Positions 48,775-63,581 of a stretch of DNA of 64,000 bases are shown here, in pieces. The notes beneath the pieces are model-generated. The model was not told the DNA's origin. It saw nothing but the letters and a program-made list of their open reading frames with translations, and ran no database searches. Location: contig NC_135549.1 in NCBI RefSeq assembly GCF_964340395.1, positions 24,529,842-24,593,841 on the forward strand. The letters run 5' to 3'. The stretch is from Glandiceps talaboti. Its lineage: Eukaryota; Hemichordata; Enteropneusta; Spengelidae. The position numbers and the translations under genes were made by a program. Positions within the stretch are counted from its first letter, which is position 1; each line of letters opens with the position of its first letter.

Positions 48775-51631
48775 TCAGTTGTCAGATTTGTTGCCCCTCC
48801 CTGATTCTAGTCATCTTTGTGTTCCAAGACCTAAGACTGTGACATTAGTATGAATCAATCGTAAACATATGTAATGTCTTATATCAAACTTTTGATCCAA
48901 ACACAAACTCGAAGACCGTTACCTGAAATTTTCGACTGCATACTTCAGTCTTTTTCAACAGATTGACCTATTATACAGAGCACGTGATCGTATACGGACA
49001 CGTAAGCTTAGCAAGGAGTCATAGGGTGCCTGGAATCTTGTGGCGTCGTCCTTCGTCTCTGTTTAACGATGGTCGGTACGCATGTGTTTTGGTTCAAAAG
49101 TTCAATATAAGAAATCAAATTACCAATACAGATGAACTTTCATTAGAATGTAAACTATATGTACATAGTATATATAATGGTACAAAACAGCTTGAGAACA
49201 TACAATCTAATTTCCCGAGCTGAATTTTATCTAAGATCCATTCAAAGTTAAAATATAAAGTCATCCATTTCTCTGGTTAATGAAAAGTGGCATTTTCCCG
49301 AATTCCAGTCTTTAAACTGGATGGTAAGTTACTCAATAATGGCTTATTGATAAGAACATCGTTCTGGCGTACACATTCACGATGGCGGCCTTGTCAACAT
49401 CATGTGAGGAATACAGGATATCCGACATTTCAGTGGCGTACAACCCCCGCGCAAATCATGTTCGACTAAATTTACTAGGTAATTTTTTCTTAAAATGTAT
49501 TACTCGGCAAATACAGTGCGTATTATATTAAATTTGCAACTTGTCAAATTAAGGTCTATGCAAATGGGTGTGGCTATTGTTGTGTCTGTGTCGACATTTG
49601 TCTGGCAGACAATGTCGGTTTTGATTGCTTGTTACAACACGAAACTTTCAGGACTAAAATATAAGTTCATATTCATTATATATGCCAAATTTGGTATCTC
49701 TCCCTTACGTAGTCTATATTTCGTACATATTTTAATCTGACCTTGCAAGTTCTCAAGTTAATGATTCTAGGTACGTACATACCGTATGTCTGTTAAATTT
49801 GCCGTGGATTGATATCGCCCGAAACAGCACAACATTTTAAAGACTAAATCTTTAGTGTATATCCATTATCTGTGCCAAAATTGGCGTCTTTACCTTATGT
49901 GGTCCTTAAATCGTACGGATTTCAATTTGACGTGCATTTGGGAAATTAAGAAAGAGTCTGATCTGTTAACATTGGTAAGGGTCTCAATTTTAGACTCGTC
50001 AATCTATTTTTTATCGATTGTAATGATTTTCAAATAGTACTCATACAATATACACAGACTTATTGGAAATGGTTAGTTTGAAAGGTCTAGGTTGTCCTTC
50101 GTATAATATTCCGATATGTTTATAATTCAACAGGCCGGGAGAATAGACATAAATTGCGTGGGTATCCGAAGAAGGAAACCAGTTACGGCACTCCAAATTG
50201 CAGCGAACAACAACAATTTTCAAATGGTGAAATTATTACATGAAAACGGAGCAGAGCCCCTGACTCAACCAAGAATCTCAAATGGTATGTGTCATGGTGC
50301 ATAGCCACACTGTTTTAATATTGATAACAATCACACGGGTTTAAAGTGGCTGCAATTGACTGGGGATTGTCAGTGAATGTTACATATTAAAATGGAATAG
50401 TTAGTAAAGCTTCCTATCTCAATTTATAGGGTGTACCAATTATAGTACACATCATTGGGTATACTGTCTGTCTAGTAAAAGGTCATAAGGAAGAAGATCG
50501 GCATAACAAAAAACTTCAGCCAATGCTAAAATGGTATTTGTTTCAATATAGGCGGAAAGGATGATGTTTGGGATGATGACTCGCGATACAACATGTACAA
50601 TGCCATCTGTAGTCCAGCATATTTATGTATTTTACACAAGAATCCACCAGACGCAGCCATCGATATATCCAAGAGTTTACTGAAATTATCAGAGGCTAGA
50701 GAAATCGCTGATACTTCAAAGGTGGGTAAAGTCCAATTAAACACCAATGTATGTGTGTCCATCATGAAAGCACTAAGATTCATACACAAGTTCTCTTCGT
50801 CAACTTTAGATTGAGAAACAGACATGTTTCGATCAAATCATGACATGTTTTCAAGTGTATGGATTATGCACACAGTAAGAAACCCAGACTATTATTATCA
50901 TTATTATTTAGTACGGACGCATTGTCCATTATTAAGACTTTATACGAATGTGAGAAAATTTCCACAAAGGTTGATCGGGGAAATGACAGAAAGTTTTGTG
51001 GACGACTTAAAATATACATATTTTGATTTTCTAGCATTGCAAATGATATCATGATCATCAGCCTATTGTTGGCAAGGACACAATTATCATGTTACGTGAT
51101 TACACGAAATGTATGTCGTTTGAAGAGGGCAATGGTAGACAAAACATGTTGCTTCACAGTGTATCATTAAGGGGCGACCAGGAACTTGTGAATCTCTTCG
51201 AGTTCTTACCTTCTATCCACTTCCGGTCTACAACTCTGTGGGGATTTCCCAGCATGCATTGTGGCAAACGCTAGCCATTGGGGACCCCTATCTCGTCGCT
51301 ATTTGTGCAAGCTAAAAACTTCTGATAGCTGACAATATCGTGTCAGAGGTGGTACTGTACTAAAAGTTGTGGAGTTGAGGGGTTGCATTTAAATGCTGAC
51401 TCATTACGAAGCACATGGTTAACAAAAACGTTCTGGAAGCGTGATTAGTTATCACAGTACAGCAAAGTTGAGTTTACGATGTGGGAACCTGTTTTGATCG
51501 AATTTGTGCATCATTGGGTGTGATTTTGTTAAATTAAGGGACAGATATATTGGTATCACTCAGATTGTATCTGTGTACATTGTATCAAAACATTGTATGT
51601 AGTCGGTAGTTTTGTGCTCGACTACTTCCTT

Positions 51632-52105
51632 TATCTTTTGGAGTAATCCTATAAAATATCGTGCTACTTATATATGTGCATCAACATTGACGTCGGTATT
51701 TCTACATCGCCTCCAAAATTGTGCTCCTTTTGATTTTTTTCTTAACAAGTTTAGTTGCCGTCCTGTTGATAAGAAACACACATTGTTTGCATGCTTCTAT
51801 GTATGTGTCAAAAGACTTTCTTATGCATTCTTCTGTGACATCGAATCATCGGCTCCAAAATTGTGCTCTTTTTGATTTTTTTTTCTTGTCAAATTTAGTT
51901 GTTGATAAGAAATGGGCACTGTTTGCATGCTTCTGTACTATGTGTCAATACTACAATAGACTTTCGATGTGCATTCTTCAGTGTCATGAAGAGAGTTGAA
52001 CAGACTCGTGTACTATCTTTTGGCGCAATCGTATAAAATATCGTGCTACTTACTTCTACATCAACATCGACCTCGGTATTTCTACATCGCCGCCAAAATT
52101 GTGCC
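51632..52105. repeat. Nested tandem duplications in intron 3 of copy 3
   Basis: CCTATAAAATATCGTGCTAC recurs as CGTATAAAATATCGTGCTAC about 380 bp later. Within the first unit, TCCAAAATTGTGCTC ... TTTGCATGCTTCTGT occurs twice about 140 bp apart. Confidence 0.85.
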
Positions 52106-52260
52106 AGTTGAGAAATTCATGTCCAGCTTCCAGTTCAATCAAGTTATTAAAACAGCTACCACACTCAAAGGCACCCTAATAGACCACATCTATGTCAAAT
52201 CTGCACACTCACCTATTGGTAAATGCCCATGTTATGCAAACATATTACAGCTACCATGAT
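52105..52260 (+). pseudogene. LINE endonuclease fragment
   Basis: The frame reads FNQVIKTATTLKGTLIDHIYVKS, like the C-terminal part of APE-type LINE endonucleases (Q.V..PT...GTLIDHIYV). Only about 50 residues remain. It lies next to the nested duplications in intron 3 of copy 3. Confidence 0.6.
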
Positions 52261-53240
52261 CCTGTAATATACCAGATGTCTCCCAATCCTTAGGTGTGTA
52301 TTAAACCTTGTTTCACTGCCACACTATCCTACCCTCAAAATATCCACTATCGGCCAATTTACACCAACCCAAACATCATATAATTGCCTCTTTATGTCCC
52401 CAACTGTGCCCTGAAACTTCGCTTTTGCTTGCAAATGCATACTAGTTAGACTTTGAGACAGTGTTCTGTATACATGGTACCTGATGGAAAATAAGCAAAT
52501 TATTTCAGCTAAATTCAATATCTAGCTATCTTAAAGACAAACGCACTTGTTTGCAGGATATATACCTAGACCTATCCAAGCGAACCAGGGAGTTTCTTGT
52601 TGAGATCCTTGATTGTTGTGACACCTCAGAAGAGGTTATGACTTTACTGAATGGCAAGATGAGATCGAATCGAACGACCAAGAGAAACTGAGTCTACTAA
52701 GAAAAGCGATCGAGAGCGAGGAGAAAGAGGTATGTGGACTAATGATGTATGGGTATTCATATCACAAACGATTTCAAGGATATCGTTCGTCTAGGTTTTG
52801 CATTCTTAATATAATAAAGACGTTCGTTCTAGTCTATGTGGGTGTTGTACGCAATACATTGTCATTAGTTAACATTTTTCTCACTTTTGTGTCAATCGAG
52901 CAATGATTTTAAAAACATTCTTCAATGCAGGATATATGTTACTAGTATTAAGTAGGATCTTCAAGAGGTTGTGCAACGATTGGGCTCATCCCATCGTGCA
53001 ATATCTCTTTTTGTGGTAAACACATCATACTATCCGTCTTTTGAAATCTTTTTAATGGTTTAGTTAATGAAATAGCGCTCCAACCTGCAATAATGAAAAC
53101 AAATGTTTGATACACAGTATGTGTTGAATTGGTATTTTATTTGTTCACTAAATTCGATAACGTTGTGGTACATTGTTTAGTCGTTTGCTGATACCTGGTA
53201 CAACAAAAATGTAAGCATCTCTTTTCATTCTCAATTACAG

Positions 53241-53962
53241 TTTGTAGCCCATCGGAAATGTCAGAAAGTTGTCAAGAAAGAATGGCTTCGAGGCCAACCA
53301 AAGTGGCACACCAGAAACGGATTTCACTGGACAACGTTGTATGCAATCTATGGATTTCTCGTATATCTGCTGGCTATGCCTATTCTCTCTCTTGTCTATC
53401 CTTGCACCATGCTCACCAGTTGCGAGGGTTCTTGACACCCCAAAGTCGAAGTTCCTTACTCATATGTCATCACACTTTTTGTTCATAGCCTTTGTATTGA
53501 TTGAAGACATCCCACTGCATACAGACCCAACCCAAGATAAACACGTGGTGAACGAAATAGTTCTCTGTTTGATATTGGTATATCTTGCATCTTACGGATG
53601 GCTTCTATTCGTTCAGTGTTATATGTATGGGGTGAAGAAGTTCTTCAAGGGACATTAAGAACTTAATTGACGTATTCAACGTGGTGATCTTGATACTGGA
53701 CACATCCATACATCTCATAGATGAAGTGATACAAAACGTAAATATACACGTGAAGCTTTTCTTCGACACGGGGACATCGATCGCTCTTGTGCTTGTCTGT
53801 TTACGTTTCCTGCGATACTTCTACCTCAGTACGTTTATTGGACAGTTGTTATTGTTATTAGTTGCTATGAGGATGGAAATCTATCGCTTCATAGTGATAT
53901 ATATATTTATGTGGTTGGCGCATTCACTTTTGGATTTTACTATCTATACTTCAAGATAGTCG
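53241..53962 (+). pseudogene. Broken channel exon (exon 5) of TRPC copy 3
   Basis: Homologous to 20071-20810 and 38994-39733. The pre-S1 to S5 helices are readable in three successive frames: up to [24 protein letters not shown] to KKFF; and NLIDVFNVV to MEIYRF. The last codons and the donor are missing. The frame breaks lie near 53398, 53647 and 53900. Confidence 0.9.
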
Positions 53963-54974
53963 ACAGTGGCCAGTTTCATGGCCAGTTTCATGGCATGAAT
54001 ACATGCATGCCGTTCATCATTGCAGGTACTCAACCGCATACAGAGTTATTTTTTCAAAACATCTCTTGCACCGTCAACTTATCATAAATTTTATTAAATG
54101 CCAATCTTATTAACAAGTAATTTTGTGTTGCATGTTTTCCGGTTTTTTTTGTGTGTGTTTCGTGTGATTCGAGTGATGCGTCTGTAAAAGGAGCTCCAGC
54201 TATATATGAATATACCGAAATCAATCCGCCAGGCCACACATGTGATGAGGCCTTATTAGCATATGTCGAGATTTACATATATGTAATACGACGATTTATG
54301 TTCAGTATAATGTCCAATGCTCTCTCTCTAAAAATTCCAAATGATTGATTGCAAACGCATTTTAGCATTTCACGAGGTATATGATAAAACAGAAGACTAT
54401 GAATGTATTATATTCATTTCATATTGTCTTGATTCGTTTATATTGATGTTGTTGCACTTTATTTGGAACGTTTACATTTCATTTTAACACTAAACTATTC
54501 TTTTTTAGCCTTGGTTCAATTATCCAGTCGTTACTGGTGGTTGTTTATGGATCGGATCCTACATCAGGCTTACATGTGGAAGTCACTTTTAACTCTACAT
54601 CCGGGAAAGTGCATGACGTATCTGTGATAGTAGAAGTTTTTGGAGTGACGTTATACGTATTATTTGGTACTGTCATCGTTATAGTTTTGTTGAATACGTC
54701 AATAGCTCTCATGTCAGATACATATTCCAAATTAAAGGTATGTCAAGATTTAGCTTGTGCGTTAAACTTTGCAGATTTGGGGAGTGCCACTTATAAGATG
54801 ACTATATGATACAACCTCGAATAATGAGCAGGCAATGACAGATTCACAATCATAATTCTGGTAGTTCTGGTTCTTTCTGGTTGTTTGGGCAGAATGTCAA
54901 CGAGACAGAAGGAAAAAAAACGGTCCACATTCTGTTTGTCTGCTTGTTCTGGTTGATATCAAATACACTTAAAG

Positions 54975-55624
<650 letters not shown>

Positions 55625-56085
55625 TGTTCTAAGACTTCTGGCAGGGGCCATTTATTTAAACTTAGTATCGTATAGTTATTTGCTGAGAGACTGTATTTGC
55701 ATTATCTACTTCTCTATATTAACTTTTTGCTGTGACCGTACTGTTTAATTTTTGTATTGAATACTATATACTCCGAAATTGTTATCCTCATTGTGTGACA
55801 GCAAAACATCGACGTTGAGTGGAAGTTCGTACGAACAAAAATCTGGTTGGAATACATGGACTCTTCTGTTGTACCGCCTCCGTTCAACATAATTATACCA
55901 TCTGGTTCTTGTATCATGTATATCTATAACAGAATATGTTCGAAGAAAACAGCGAAAGTCGATCAAGAGAAACAAGTAAGAGAGTTTGAATTTGTATGAA
56001 TATTTGACTTACTTGGCAAACATCAAAGCGAAAACTAGCAATAATGGATACAATTATAGAAAATTGTGATAGTGTTTGAAAATCT

Positions 56086-56286
56086 CAACGTTCAATTACC
56101 CAGTCAGCTTGTCGTTACCATGGAGTATTCAAATGTATCCAGATGGTATACATGCAAATGAAGTATTTGCAGATTAACACGTGCAGTAGACACACATCTG
56201 CATATATGTTATTTGCATGTGTATCATCTGCATACATTTGAATACACCATGGTAACGACAAGCGGACTTGGTAATTAAACGTTGGA
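56086..56286. mobile_element. Palindromic MITE-like element
   Basis: The whole 200 bp folds back. CAACGTTCAATTACC, then CTTGTCGTTACCATGG at the left pair with CCATGGTAACGACAAG, then GGTAATTAAACGTTGG at the right, and the pairing continues inward through TTTGCATGT. Foldback element in intron 7 of copy 3. Confidence 0.8.
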
Positions 56287-56798
56287 ATTGTTCAAACCTT
56301 ACTATACTGTCTTCTGCAATTTTAGTTACAAGCCTATGTGGGCAATTGAACGGAATTTACCGTAAGCGCCGTAAACATACTAAATTATCTTCGACCACAG
56401 TCGGTGTTTTTTTTAAAGAAATCGATACTGATAGTTTAATGGCGTATTTGAAATAAACTGTTGATACATTAAGTGAAATATTTCCTTTCATTTTAATCAC
56501 CTTTCATTTCAATGTCTATAGAGTGATTAAGCTCATCATTTTGCAGTGTCACCGTATTTCTTTTCTAGACAAGCAGCATGAAGAGCATTCATGATGATGA
56601 CCCTATCGTTGTGAGAAGCATTCAATATGACAAGGTAGTTTTTGTTATATTTGTAAGTCTTGAATGTTGAGCAAGTTTGCCGTGCTAGTTGTTTAGCGCC
56701 ACTTTCTTTCCAAAAGAAAATACCTTTGCTTAATCTTACATTGTGACTACAGTCAAAAGTGGCAATATAAATTTCGACAATGCTTAATTTACATACAC

Positions 56799-56841
56799 AC
56801 ATATATACATACATACATACATACATACATACATACATACG
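56799..56841. repeat. (CATA)n microsatellite
   Basis: TACA units in intron 8 of copy 3, roughly where copy 1 has its CATA tracts. Confidence 0.95.
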
Positions 56842-57119
56842 TATACATTCATTCATTACGTATGTACGTACAAACGTATATACGAATGGACATACATGCA
56901 TATACATACATATTTACGATCTAAAAGGGTCGAAATTGAATGTTTGAGGCAAGAGTTTTGAACTGGGGTGTTGATTATCGAACTCTATTAAAAACACAAG
57001 CTACACTGAATTATGATAAAATAAGAATTGTGAAGTGATGAGTTTGTAAATACATGATAATAAAATTGTTTGATTGATATTTATTTTGTGTGTGTCCTAT
57101 AAAAGATTGTCATTTCATG

Positions 57120-57240
57120 TACTGGGCATATCGTACCATACCCATTTCATAACCTGGGCAACACGATTGACTACTTCATGAACTGGGCAAAGTTACCTGC
57201 CCATTTCATGAATTGGGCAATTTCACAGATTAGGTGTAAC
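57120..57240. repeat. Short direct repeats ending in GGGCA
   Basis: CATTTCATAACCTGGGCAA, CTTCATGAACTGGGCAA and CATTTCATGAATTGGGCAA occur in a row, with a weaker first unit. Confidence 0.7.
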
Positions 57241-57259
57241 ACATACGTACATACATACA

Positions 57260-57293
<34 letters not shown>

Positions 57294-57351
57294 CAAATGT
57301 ACATACATACATACATACATACATACATACATACATACATACATACATACA
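57241..57351. repeat. (CATA)n microsatellite
   Basis: Two CATA runs separated by ATATACAAATG, in intron 8 of copy 3. Confidence 0.96.
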
Positions 57352-57577
57352 TCAAGCTAGGGCCATATATCATGATAAAAGCTACGTGCCTTACAAAAAA
57401 TAAAAATATCGAATTATACCCTTTTTCTTGCAGCTGGTGCAAAGATTGATTCATCGGTACACGCTTCTAAAGGGACATGTGAAAGATGACGATGATGGAC
57501 TATTTAATCTCAAGGCTGAACACAAGAACCAGCATTTAGGCCAGACGAATACATACTCAAATACTACAGAGGTTTAA

Positions 57578-58725
57578 GACATAGAAAAATCAATAAAACA
57601 TGTCTAAATTATTAAAGTCAGTTGGAAATCCAACTTAAAGAACGGAGACGCAATTCGCGGATTCCTTGAGGGCCTAATCCCGGAATCATTAAAATCTATT
57701 TTAAAGAAAACTTGATTCTGGTATTTTTGTGAAATGGTACAGATAGAAATCAGGGTTCACTGTGGCATACTAGTAAATCCATAAACTTTCACTTTGCCAT
57801 AGAGCTGATACAATATTCGCGATTGAATTCTAATATGATGAATTTTTCATATCATTTCACTTCTATCCTTTTGTTTGACAGTCGTGATGAATATTTGTTA
57901 ATTCATTGTTACTTTATGGATCAAATCGTGATGCATACTGTACACACAACTAATATGGTCCTGATAAATTAGCGTTTATTCTATCTAGATCAGGATAGCT
58001 AATACAAATTATTAGACAATTATTTTTCAAGGATATGATGTTCTCATTTTGGGAACGAGCTGAATTTACGGCAGGGGATGGGGGGTGTGTGTGTGTGGGG
58101 GGGGGTATAGATGAAGATTGGGTGTTTGTTTTGGATTTTTAATTCATAAAATATTTTTATCATGGCTTCTTATTTGCCAAGTCCTTGTTTGTAGTTTAAT
58201 TAATTGCACACAAATAATAAAATGTGTAAACTATTTGTTATTGTGACAGTACGTAGAATGAAAAAACGTTATACATATTTTTTTTCAGCTTTTTGCAATA
58301 TTTAAAAGACTTGTACAGACATATTAGTGAACGTTGTTTCATATTGCTGTTTCAAGATAAAATTGTTTTATAAATTGAAAATCCAAAATAAATACCAAAT
58401 CCTCATCCACATGGCCACTTAAATATGAAATTGATGAACTTGTTTACTTGAAATTCTCGGAAACTGAAAATATTACAGCAATTTTGCTAGTTCACCGTAC
58501 TGTTGTGAAGTCATGATGCTCAAGTTGTGAGTGGTCAGCTTGGAATTCTGCAAGTTTGTTTCTAAATGGCTAAAGTCATATGTGGTAACATTTGTAACAC
58601 GATTGTCAGAATAGGTCGACCTAGGTGTAGGAACCAGGTAGCTCGGGTAGGAGATGGGTTGCAACGTGAATTATTTAATGAAATATAATGCATACTAAAT
58701 ACCCTAACTTGTACATTATATAATT
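57578..58725. other. Region 3' of TRPC copy 3
   Basis: Probable 3' UTR, with AATAAA at 57592-57597 within 20 bp of the stop. A G/T run is at 58076-58106. No gene is recognised. Confidence 0.4.
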
Positions 58726-58729
58726 ACTT

Positions 58730-59230
58730 AAAATCATGAATTATGCAAACGACTCTTTCAACGACCAAGAGTTATATCAATAAGCTTTGTGAGACATGTG
58801 CACCCGGGTATCAAGAATGTATGTACCAAATTATATAAGAACTTGATATACAACTTGAAGCTTGTTTGTTCTTCATATATAGCTAATTAATGAAAATCCA
58901 ATTATGCAAAGACTTATTAAAACTGAAAGGTACATCAACAAGCTTTTCAGGACACGCGCCCTTTGCTTTGTTTGAAGTATGAACCAAATTATTTTCAATT
59001 TCAAGCGTGCCTTTTCAAGATATAGCTTATAGCCCAATTATTGAAAATCAATAATTATGCAAATGAATCTTTAAAACTACAAGCTATATAATCAAACTGT
59101 ATATGACACATGCACTTTGTTATCATCAATGTATGAACCAAATGATATTGAATTTAGATATGACCTAATTACCGAAAGGATATGACCTAATTACCGAAAA
59201 TTATTTATTATGCAAATTGATCACTAATAT
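58730..59230. repeat. Diverged ~150-bp tandem repeat, about three units
   Basis: Each unit contains AATTATGCAAA..., a run ending AAGCT, GACACATGCACTTTG-like text and GTATGAACCAAAT. Spacings are 145-160 bp. Confidence 0.65.
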
Positions 59231-59342
59231 TCATGAAATGTTTACCAAAACTTAATCAATTCTAGCCATTACCCTATCAAAGAAATATGTGCACCAAATT
59301 GTTGTTTGAACTAAGCCGGTCGTATTTGAGACAGTAATGACA

Positions 59343-59399
59343 CACACAGACAGACAGATAGACGGACAGATAGACGGACAGACAGACAGACAGACAGGC
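59343..59399. repeat. (CAGA)n/(GACA)n tract
   Basis: Imperfect CAGA, TAGA and GGACAGA units. Confidence 0.9.
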
Positions 59400-60470
59400 A
59401 CTCATGCATACAGACTTTCCATCGCTAATATAGAACTTTCTCTTACGGAAGGTATAAAAAAGATGTAGAAAATCAACGATGTGATTGCTAAGTTTTAAAA
59501 ACACAAAGGTCCAATATGTTGAAAGCAGCGGTTGTTCGAAACATGAAAGATGTAAGTTCAAATTTTCGAAATGAATACAAGTAAGCCACGACACAAATTC
59601 ATGCATGTGCTACAACACGACCATTAAGCCCTTATTTGGAGTTGATCACCAATGAGGGCGCGAGGTAAAAGGAATAAGATATGGAACCTTTTTCAGCTCT
59701 ACGAAGGGATGCTTATTTAGTATGTCTGTCCATGATCGAATGTGTGTATCTGTGTCATCATTTTCGAAACCATGGCGTCGGGTGGAATTGATTTTGATAC
59801 CTATATTCATGTCAAGATCGATCATTCTTAGGGTAAAATACATGCATACTAATCCTAATTTGCATACTGTTTGGCAATATCTCAATTTCCTTATAACTGA
59901 AGAAGGATTTGATTACTTGAGCTAATACTTGGTATTTGTGTGCGATATGAGGACTACGTCAGATGACACAATGTGTGATAATTTTTTTCAGCGGAATAAA
60001 TTTGCGTAATTCCAGAAAACAAGAAAAAGTGTACCAGAACACACGTGACACGGGAATAGTTATAGTTGTCGAGCTACTAATGGAGTTCAACCCTTGTAAA
60101 CACACATTTTTCAAAGTTAGGCAGGGTGCAATTGTATCTTTGTTTTTTAAACAACTTACACACTCAGCTACGATACAGATACAGTTACATGCATATACAT
60201 TTTAACACGTCTACTGGTAATTTAGTAAAAATGGAGTATTGCAGATATACTTAATTATTCATCTACCATGTCTATAATACGACTTTAATTCTCAGATTGT
60301 TTAAAAGTATACATCTTGGTTAGACTTGAATTATTTTATCGAAGTAGAGCCATCATGATGATGTTTACCCTAAGGAAAGTTGTCAAAGTATTTAAACACA
60401 TTCCACGACAGTCACTATCGATCTTTTGCATGATACAAAGGTCCCTTGATATTTATAGGGGAAGTAAAGC
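59400..60470. other. Intergenic, no recognised feature
   Basis: Short unrelated frames on both strands only. Nothing recognised. Confidence 0.4.
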
Positions 60471-60479
60471 GGTGTATGA

Positions 60480-60660
60480 GATCCGACCACAGTAACATGT
60501 GGACTATAATTGGCTTATACGCACTCTGACGTATATTGAAAAGATCATAAAAGCAAGTATACATGTATTTGTATATAAAGTTTAACAATAATCGAAAATT
60601 CAAGACCGACAAGTCCCTGTTGTTACGTAAGATATTGAGTACAGTGTAGTTGTCACCATG
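60480..60660 (+). promoter_or_regulatory. Conserved upstream region of TRPC copy 4
   Basis: GACCACAGTAACATGTGGACTA and AAGACCGACAAG..CCTGTTGTTACGT match the region upstream of copy 1 at 12960-13090. The CRE-like TTACGTCA of copy 1 reads TTACGTAA here. Confidence 0.4.
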
Positions 60661-60791
60661 GTAATGAATAAACAAATGAAATGTATGTCGTCTCTCACAC
60701 CAGAGCAAGTTCGCTCCGCCAACAAGCATAAACATACATGTAAAAAACAAGGTTTTCACTTCTTTCAAACATTAATAGTTTCCCAGTCAAC

Positions 60792-60837
60792 AAAGTCACT
60801 ACAAGGGGGCCATCCCCCTGTCGTATTCTGTTGATAT
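60792..60837 (+). promoter_or_regulatory. Conserved block before TRPC copy 4
   Basis: AAGTCACTACAAGG ... TATTCTGTTGATAT, as in copy 1. The start codon position that follows is ATA. Confidence 0.5.
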
Positions 60838-60886
60838 AGCGGTCCACAATCAATCATCTCATACAGGCCGCGGCGTAGATGTCAAC

Positions 60887-63581
60887 ATGCAGCGGATTGT
60901 CATAAAACCTCACGGAGAGGACGAGTTTTTACGACTGGTAGAAGAAGGAGAAGTGAAACAAGTGAAACTACTACTACAGGTAAGTAGAAGCCGAACACTC
61001 ACAAGATCAAAATCTGCACACTTGCTACGCCCGTAGTAAATCTGTTCACCCCAGAGCAGCGACAAAGACTATTGCATACAGTACGTTTCAATGATTTGAA
61101 ATTGTTTCGTCCTTTCATAAAGAATACAGAGATACAGATACAGCCTGTAGTTCGATGGTCCTGTGGTACTACTATCACCAGTCGGGAATTAGTCTTGTCG
61201 ACTTTTATCTAAGGATTTTGTATTTTCATACCTGAAAGCCGTGCTCGCAGTTCAGTATGCAAAACCAAAAGACAATGTTCTTTACCCACAGTTTGTTAAA
61301 TCGAGACAATGGCGACTTTTTTAAGGTTAAAATTCAACAACCACATATGCATATTCACGTGATGAGAGAAGCACAGTTATAGCAACCTGGAATTGATTTT
61401 GTGCACACAGGTATTATGCTAGGTGATTTAATATGCCGTGCGCTTTTGTTTGTTTACTATTGATATGCACAGTAAGTTATAAAGTGTCTCGGGTATTGAC
61501 CGGTTTACGACTATAACTGTTACGGTTGCACACTGGGCGCCGTAAACAGACCACTAGACTATAGGCTAGATATGCTATTGAACGCTCGAAATCTGAATTT
61601 GATCAGAACGAATCAGAAGGGATAACAGGCATTTGAACTGTGGTCATCGACTGCAATTGAGATGGGAATGTTTAAGAGACATTCTTGCACCAACTTGTAT
61701 CACTCTAAGTCCGCTAGTTTAGACACAAGACACAAAATGAACTACCACCATTTAAGAACAATTAAAATCGACCGAAGTATTGATTTTGAAATAAACAAGT
61801 ACTTTTCACACTCCATGCTTGGTGCAATTACAACAATCATGCCAGGCCGTACACAATTGTCTTAGATGCCCCTTTGGTTTCATAACAAGGACAGTGGTTC
61901 TAGTTAGAAAGCGTTATTACGTCGATTTGTACACAAAATCAATCGTTTTGAAAGAAAGAAAATCATGTCATATGGAATAATTATAAAAAATCAATATCGT
62001 ACTGTAAACTTACAGCGAATTGGATGCTGATTAGTGATAACGAAACAAATTATAGGCCAACATGCCTTGGTGAAGAAACGTCACGTCACCTGGGAGGGAC
62101 ACACATTCAGTTGTCAGGTTGTTGATGAGCCGCCCTGATTCAAGTCTTCTTCGTGTTCCAAAAATATGTACAAAGACGGTGACATTAGTACGAATCAATA
62201 GTAAATATATGTACATTTTAAACATAATACAGAACAGCATTGTAAAATAAAATAGAATTTTCCGAGCTAAATTTCATTCAAGTTAAAACATAAAGTCAAA
62301 AGTCACCTATTTAACATATTTAATATGATTAGTTAAAAACAAAAGTCAGTTGAATTCCAAATGGTTGCATGTATAATGTTTGAGGTGGTGAGCTGCTTAT
62401 TTTTCGATGCGCTTATATATGTTTTTTGGACTTAGATGTTTACAAGTGTTTCATACATCTCTGATTATCTTCAGGAAGGTTCACGTTGTCCTCTTTATGA
62501 TATTTGGTTATGTTTATGATTCAACAGGCTGGAAATATAGACATTAATTGCGTAGGTGTAAGAAGAAGGAAACCAGTAACGGCACTTCAGATTGCAGCGA
62601 ACAATAACAATTTTCAAATGGTGAAATTATTACACAACAATGGGGCCCAGCCTCTGACGCATCCAATAACCCCAAATGGTAGGTCTTGTGGTGCATAACC
62701 ACACTCTTTACTGTTGCTAACACTCACACATTTGCATTAGTTGCAACAGACTGTTGATTGTCAAGGAATAGCGAGAGTAAACTTTCATATCTGCGTTCAT
62801 AGGGTACCAACTATAGTACACATGGGTATACCGTATGTCTTGTAAATGGGGTCACAGAGTAGAAGATAGGGCTGGCGTAAAATAAATTCTTTATCCAATG
62901 CTGACGTGTTTTTTTTGTTTCAATACAGGGGGAGAAGATGATGTTTGGGATGATGACTCGCGATACAACATGTACAATGCCATCTGTAGTCCAGCATATT
63001 TATGTATTTTACACGAGAATCCACCAGACGCAGCCATCGATATATCCGAGAGTTTACTCGATTTATCAGAGGCAAGAGAAATCGCTGATACTTCAAAGGT
63101 AGGTAAAGTTCAATTAGGCACCAATTGTCAATGCGTCTTGTCATTACCGTTACATTATTTCAATTGTATGGATTGGACACACAATAACAAACGCAGACTA
63201 TTGTCCTGTGTGATTAACATACACGAAGAGTTACGAGTACATTAGCCGTGAAAACCAACATCATGATGTTGCAATTGCGTCACAGTAGTGTATGAGACAG
63301 TGTTTTGTATACCTGGCACCTGATAGAATTATTCCAGCCACACTTATAATATATCTAGTGTATTTTAATAGACACCCAACCTTAAACTTTCATTGCAGGA
63401 CATATACCTAGACCTATCCAGGCGAACCAGGGAGTTTCTTGTTGAGATCCTTGATTGTTGTGACACCTCAGAAGAGGTTATGACTTTACTGAATGGCAGG
63501 GATCAAAGTGAAGGGGAAGAATCGTACAAACAAGACAAATTAAGTCTACTCAGAAAAGCAATCGATAGTGATGAGAAAGAG
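60887..63581 (+). CDS. TRPC-like cation channel, tandem copy 4 (exons 1-4; continues beyond window)
   Basis: Exons 60887-60979, 62528-62678, 62929-63098 and 63399-63581 are all open and in phase, giving 199 codons. The array's usual start is ATA here (GTTGATATAGCG), so I use the next in-frame ATG, which gives MQRIVIKPHGEDEF. The protein has the ankyrin stretch [18 protein letters not shown] and the linker [18 protein letters not shown]. Exons 3 and 4 are closest to copy 3, and intron 1 also matches copy 3 over about 700 bp, so copies 3 and 4 are sisters. The channel exons would lie past 64000, so function cannot be judged. Confidence 0.8.

Noticed and set aside
51996-52259. Stand-alone 87-codon gene
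   Set aside because: Only the last 50 residues resemble anything, and that is a LINE endonuclease scrap.
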